A stretch of DNA of 64,000 nucleotides from an uncultured Clostridia bacterium (GTDB lineage: Bacteria > Bacillota > Clostridia > Lachnospirales > Anaerotignaceae), in contig CABSIK010000002.1 of NCBI GenBank assembly GCA_902477755.1, positions 186,001 through 250,000 of the forward strand. Direction: 5' to 3'. Positions 60,919-64,000 of this stretch are shown here, piece by piece. A program made the translations under genes and the position numbers. The notes below the pieces were generated by a model. It saw nothing but the letters and a program-made list of their open reading frames with translations. It was not told the origin of the DNA and made no database searches. Within the stretch, counting starts at the first letter, position 1; each line of letters opens with the position of its first letter.

Positions 60919-62145
60919 ATGAAGAAAAATGTGCTGGTAGCCCAATCAGGCGGCCCTTCGGCGGCCATCAATGCCACTCTTTGCGGCGTGGTGGAAATGG
61001 GATTGGAGCATCCGGAGATTGAAAAGATATATGGCGTAAAAAATGGGATTATGGGGATGTTGTCTGAACGGTTTGTGGACCTGACAGAATTGTTGGCGGA
61101 TGAAAGTGCTCGTCAGCTCCTTTGCCAGACACCGTCTTCCGCATTGGGCTCCTGCCATATGAAATTATCTCCTTGGGAAGAAAATGCCTTTGAATATGAA
61201 AAGGCCATCAGCATTTTTAGAAAATATAACATTGGCTATTTTATGTACATTGGCGGCAGTGATTCCATGGACACCGTTCATAAGTTCTCTGAATACTGCC
61301 GGAACCATCATATCAATGACATTAAGATCATTGGTGTGCCTAAAGCCATTGAAAACGATCTGCCGGAAACAGACCATTCTCCGGGTTTTGGCTCCGCTGC
61401 GAAATACATTGGTACTACTTTGACAGAAATTGCATGTGACTGCAATGTATATGCGCTGCCATCCATTACAGTGGTAGAAATCATGGGGCAGGATACAGGC
61501 TGGCTTACAGCATCCTCTGCATTGGCAAGGCTCAATGGTGATGTGGCACCAGATTTGATCTATCTGAGTGAACGCCCTTTTTCTGTAGAGCAGTTCCTCT
61601 TTGATGTACGGGAAAAAATGATGGAAAAACGCTCTGTCATTGTGGCAGTCAGCGAAGGTCTGCGCAATGAAGAAGGGGCTTATCTGACAGACAGCCTTCA
61701 GAATCGGGTGGAAGATGAATTTGGTCATCGAATTCTGGCAGGGGTTTCCCGTTTTCTGGAGGAAATCCTGCGGCAGGAAATTGGCTGCAAAGTCCGCAGT
61801 GTGGAACTGAATCTCATGCAGCGCTGCGCATCTCATGTGGCAAGTGCAACTGATATTCAGGAAGCACGTTCCTTGGGACGGGAAGCAGTGCGTTATGCGT
61901 TGGAAGGCGGCAGCGGCGAAATGGCATGCCTGCGTAGAATTTCGGACGCACCTTACGCATCGGAAGTGTTCTTCATCCCTGTAGATCAGGTGCTAAATCG
62001 TGTAAAACCTGTGCCTGATGAATGGATCAATGAAGAAGGCAATGACATCACACAAGAAATGTTGGATTATCTGATTCCTTTGATTCAGGGTGAAATTCCC
62101 TGTGCTTATGAGAATGGTGTGCCTGTGCATTTCCATCTTTCCTGA
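60919..62145 (+). CDS. 6-phosphofructokinase, probably pyrophosphate-dependent
   Basis: This 408-residue PFK-family enzyme has the N-terminal loop AQSGGPSAAINATL, GGSDSMDT in the position of GGDGT of ATP enzymes, and PKAIENDL with the lysine characteristic of PPi-type enzymes, where ATP enzymes have PGTIDND. MGQDTGWL (for MGRxxGxLA) follows. At about 408 residues it is longer than bacterial ATP-PFK (about 320). These point to PPi as phosphoryl donor, by inference. AAAGGCGG precedes the ATG. Confidence 0.88.
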   Translation: MKKNVLVAQSGGPSAAINATLCGVVEMGLEHPEIEKIYGVKNGIMGMLSERFVDLTELLADESARQLLCQTPSSALGSCHMKLSPWEENAFEYEKAISIFRKYNIGYFMYIGGSDSMDTVHKFSEYCRNHHINDIKIIGVPKAIENDLPETDHSPGFGSAAKYIGTTLTEIACDCNVYALPSITVVEIMGQDTGWLTASSALARLNGDVAPDLIYLSERPFSVEQFLFDVREKMMEKRSVIVAVSEGLRNEEGAYLTDSLQNRVEDEFGHRILAGVSRFLEEILRQEIGCKVRSVELNLMQRCASHVASATDIQEARSLGREAVRYALEGGSGEMACLRRISDAPYASEVFFIPVDQVLNRVKPVPDEWINEEGNDITQEMLDYLIPLIQGEIPCAYENGVPVHFHLS

Positions 62146-62209
62146 TTGATTTCAAAAAAATGTATAAATCAGCCAAAAGTCGTCCATACTTTTCATCGAG
62201 GTGGTAGGT

Positions 62210-62752
62210 ATGAAAAGAGGGATTGCGCTTTTGGCTGTTCTTGTTTTTCTCTCCTGTACAGCAGCAGGATATTTGTATACGCAGAGGATACAGGAATCTG
62301 TGATACAGGAGGAAAAAAGGGAACAGACAGAACCCGTTGCAACAGAGGAAGCTGTTATTGGGGAAAATGCGGAAATCGTATACCAGTATTACTATACAAA
62401 AGATCAAATGACTGCGGAGCAGACGGAGCCAGTGCAAAGCTATCAGGAAGGTTTGAATCTGGCGCAGATACGCAGTATTTATGACGGATGGCAGGTGGTA
62501 TTCTTTTCGCCGGATAAAGTGATTCTGCGCAGTACTGTGGAAGGACGCAGTGACGAAAGCTTTCTGCTGGGAGAACAGAATGGTATGCTGGCTGTTTTTC
62601 GGGAAGACGCCAACGGAAAAATAACATTATATGAATGTACGGATGTTCCGTTGTCCATACTGCCGGAATTGGAGCGTCAGCAGATACAGGAAGGTGTGCG
62701 GATATTGGGAGAAGATAACCTTGCCAGAGTTTTGGCGGATTATATGAGTTGA
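62210..62752 (+). CDS. BofC C-terminal-domain-like exported protein
   Basis: This 180-residue protein has an N-terminal signal/anchor helix (about 4-22), a variable linker, and a C-terminal domain (about 95-180: GWQVVFFSPDKVILRST, LLGEQNGMLAVFRED, GVRILGEDNLARVLADY). That domain resembles the BofC C-terminal domain, with which Bacillus BofC inhibits the SpoIVB protease in pro-sigmaK checkpoint control. Its presence supports a spore former. ATG 62210 follows GAGGTGG. The assignment is from pattern memory only. Confidence 0.65.
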   Translation: MKRGIALLAVLVFLSCTAAGYLYTQRIQESVIQEEKREQTEPVATEEAVIGENAEIVYQYYYTKDQMTAEQTEPVQSYQEGLNLAQIRSIYDGWQVVFFSPDKVILRSTVEGRSDESFLLGEQNGMLAVFREDANGKITLYECTDVPLSILPELERQQIQEGVRILGEDNLARVLADYMS

Positions 62753-63000
62753 TTTCCATAAATAAAGAGAAAAGTCATAAAATAGGCGAGGAATACTGGC
62801 TTTTGTGGAATTACAGCGGACTTCCTGTATAAAAGCGATTTGACAAGAGTGATAAAATTTTGATGTAAAATAGGAATCATTTATCAAAAATGACGGAGGA
62901 ATGTTTGACAAGAGAAGGATTTTTGAAAAAATGATAAAAAGAAATTCGCATTTTTGATTATCCATAAGAAAAAATTTTTGGAAAAATTTTAAAAATGGGC

Positions 63001-63029
63001 TAGACATTTAATGTCCCACATGCTATAAT
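63001..63029 (+). promoter_or_regulatory. Promoter of a candidate small RNA
   Basis: TAGACA (63001-63006), a 17-bp spacer and TATAAT (63024-63029). Confidence 0.75.
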
Positions 63030-63035
63030 AACAAC

Positions 63036-63145
63036 TGTGAAAACTCCCCAATATTTTCACATTGCGGTAAGACGCAATCCCAATAAGAAATACCTTCTCT
63101 TTGTGAAAATGAGCAGCCATCGGCAGGTTGCTCATTTTCATTTTG
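63036..63145 (+). ncRNA. Candidate small RNA of about 110 nt
   Basis: Between its own promoter and a terminator hairpin lie three stem-loops: GTGAAAA/TTTTCAC (about 63037-63061), ATTGCG/CGCAAT (about 63061-63078), and GAAAATGAGCA/TGCTCATTTTC (63105-63115 with 63129-63139) followed by ATTTTG. No ORF fits. The next gene has a separate promoter at 63165, so this is not simply its leader. I do not recognise an Rfam family. The flanking stretch 62753-63000 is AT-rich with no supported gene. Confidence 0.6.
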
Positions 63146-63164
63146 TCCAAAAAAGAGTCAGTGT

Positions 63165-63193
63165 TTGACATGAATTTTCTGGCATATTATAAT
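63165..63193 (+). promoter_or_regulatory. Promoter of the GH13 gene
   Basis: Perfect TTGACA (63165-63170), a 17-bp spacer and perfect TATAAT (63188-63193), about 22 bp upstream of the start codon. Confidence 0.85.
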
Positions 63194-63214
63194 TGGTGCA
63201 GGGACGGTGAAAAT

Positions 63215-64000
63215 ATGGATTATTATTTGGACTTGGTGCAAAGCGTAAAAAAGAAATACAGACTTTGCAAGGAAGCGTTTTTGCCACAGGCTGTGTTCAG
63301 TGACGAATCGGAAAACTTCCGGAAACCGACAGAACCGTCAGCCAAAGACTTTGTGGAAATTTCCATACTGACTGGACGCAATAATGCGTCAGCGGTATGT
63401 TTATGCGTAAATGACAAAAGATTATTGATGGAACGAGTGGAAAACGGCAGCGTGTTTGATCGCTACCGCGTTGTTCTGCCACCGACGGAAGAAACGGCAA
63501 ACTACTTTTTCCAGATTATATATAATGAAACAACTTATTATTATACAAGAAACGGCGTATCTCAGGAATTTCCCATGGATGGATATTTTCGGCTGCTGCG
63601 GAATCTCCAGACGCCTTCATGGGCAAGAGGGGCAGTGATGTACCAGATTTTTGTAGACCGTTTTTGCAATGGAGATCCTTCCAATGATGTGAAAACGGGG
63701 GAATACAATTATCTGGAAAATCAGGTGCAAGCTGTAAAGGATTGGTATGCTCAGCCGGAGGATGGAGATTTCTGCCATTTTTACGGCGGTGATTTGCAGG
63801 GGATTTTGCAGAAAATGGACTATTTGCAGAATTTGGGTGTGGATGTATTATATCTGAATCCCATCTTTGTTTCCCCCAGCAGTCATAAATACGACATTCA
63901 GGATTATGACCACGTTGACCCACACTTTGGTGTCATTGTAGAGGATTATGACAAAGTGGTGGAACCCGGAGAGAAAAACAGTCAGGCAAAAGCCTATATT
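63215..64000 (+). CDS. GH13 alpha-glycosidase (neopullulanase/cyclomaltodextrinase-like), 3' partial
   Basis: The frame is open to the window end; 262 residues are visible. An N-terminal beta-sandwich domain (about 1-125, CBM34-like) is followed by the start of a TIM barrel: ARGAVMYQIFVDRFCNGD, then VDVLYLNPIFVSPSSHKYD and YDHVDPHFG, the GH13 region I with its His/Asp. Such enzymes cleave alpha-glucans or maltodextrins in the cytosol. No signal peptide is seen. The start is ATG 63215 behind a weak GGGACGGTG. Confidence 0.88.
   Translation, partial: MDYYLDLVQSVKKKYRLCKEAFLPQAVFSDESENFRKPTEPSAKDFVEISILTGRNNASAVCLCVNDKRLLMERVENGSVFDRYRVVLPPTEETANYFFQIIYNETTYYYTRNGVSQEFPMDGYFRLLRNLQTPSWARGAVMYQIFVDRFCNGDPSNDVKTGEYNYLENQVQAVKDWYAQPEDGDFCHFYGGDLQGILQKMDYLQNLGVDVLYLNPIFVSPSSHKYDIQDYDHVDPHFGVIVEDYDKVVEPGEKNSQAKAYI

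Noticed and set aside
62839..62914. Direct repeat TTTGACAAGAG (62839-62849 and 62904-62914) as tandem promoters
   Set aside because: Neither TTGACA has an acceptable -10 at 16-18 bp, and no gene follows directly.
62901..62957. Possible 18-codon ORF (MFDKRRIFEK...) behind GGAGG
   Set aside because: The GGAGG is only 1 bp from the ATG, there is no promoter pair with a -10, and the composition is simply AT-rich. Nothing else supports coding.

Overview
The window reads as chromosomal DNA from a low-to-mid GC, endospore-forming anaerobic Firmicute close to Clostridium propionicum, now Anaerotignum (Lachnospirales). The strongest pointer is a complete lactoyl-CoA dehydratase / propionate CoA-transferase locus (acrylate pathway). 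Its proteins look near-identical, from memory, to C. propionicum LcdC, LcdA, LcdB and Pct. A T-box before thrS, a BofC-like protein, a Cys-rich coat-like protein behind a sigmaK-like promoter, LuxS and SbcCD fit the same group.

Layout. 1-3.6 kb: end of a peptidoglycan gene pair (FtsW/RodA-type glycosyltransferase, class B PBP) and a patatin-like lipase. 3.6-11.3 kb: a regulatory region with palindromes, a strong promoter and a structured leader, then lcdC-lcdA-lcdB-pct, then an Old-Yellow-Enzyme/2-enoate-reductase-type flavoprotein. 11.4-13.7 kb: alr and a convergent EamA transporter. 13.9-21.2 kb: phosphate regulon (PHO boxes, pstS-pstC-pstA-pstB-phoU, an HD-domain gene, a PhoP/PhoR two-component system). 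PstS has its two halves in circularly permuted order. 21.2-22.3 kb: a decayed IS3-family element and a 26-residue membrane protein gene. 22.4-27.4 kb: YbjQ-type protein, CorA-like transporter, T-box-thrS, leader-infC-rpmI-rplT. 27.5-33 kb: two AEC permeases, a YjdF-like membrane protein, a LUD-domain protein, a NiaR-type repressor and an EIIC-like membrane protein. 33.3-44.1 kb: YbaK-type editing domain, miaB-ylbF-mutS-mutL-miaA, a CmpB-type membrane protein and a D,D-carboxypeptidase. 44.5-53.2 kb: uridine phosphorylase, paired small DMT proteins, a PfkB sugar kinase, a flavodoxin-fold reductase, a zinc dehydrogenase, sbcD-sbcC. 53.3-64 kb: HD hydrolase, luxS, Cys-rich protein, glyA, an unknown TIM barrel, a CBS/CorC protein, ferritin, a third AEC permease, a probable PPi-type phosphofructokinase, a BofC-like protein, a candidate small RNA and the start of a GH13 glycosidase.

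How the parts fit. The acrylate genes convert lactate-level intermediates to acryloyl-CoA and exchange CoA between propionyl-CoA, acetate and lactate. The acryloyl-CoA reductase/ETF is not in the window; the adjacent flavoprotein is a candidate enoate-type reductase only. The phosphate locus is self-contained, with transport, PhoU and its own sensor/regulator behind phased TTTAACA repeats.

Most distinctive observations: (1) a modular, MITE-like intergenic repeat of about 172 bp (three full copies, one partial) made of two palindromes; one copy supplies the last four codons and stop of uridine phosphorylase; (2) the circularly permuted PstS; (3) a 47-cysteine protein with a good sigmaK-type promoter; (4) an independent roughly 110-nt RNA with its own promoter and terminator near 63.1 kb; (5) palindromes and a hairpin-rich leader before the lactate genes. 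All family names come from reading motifs, with no database search.
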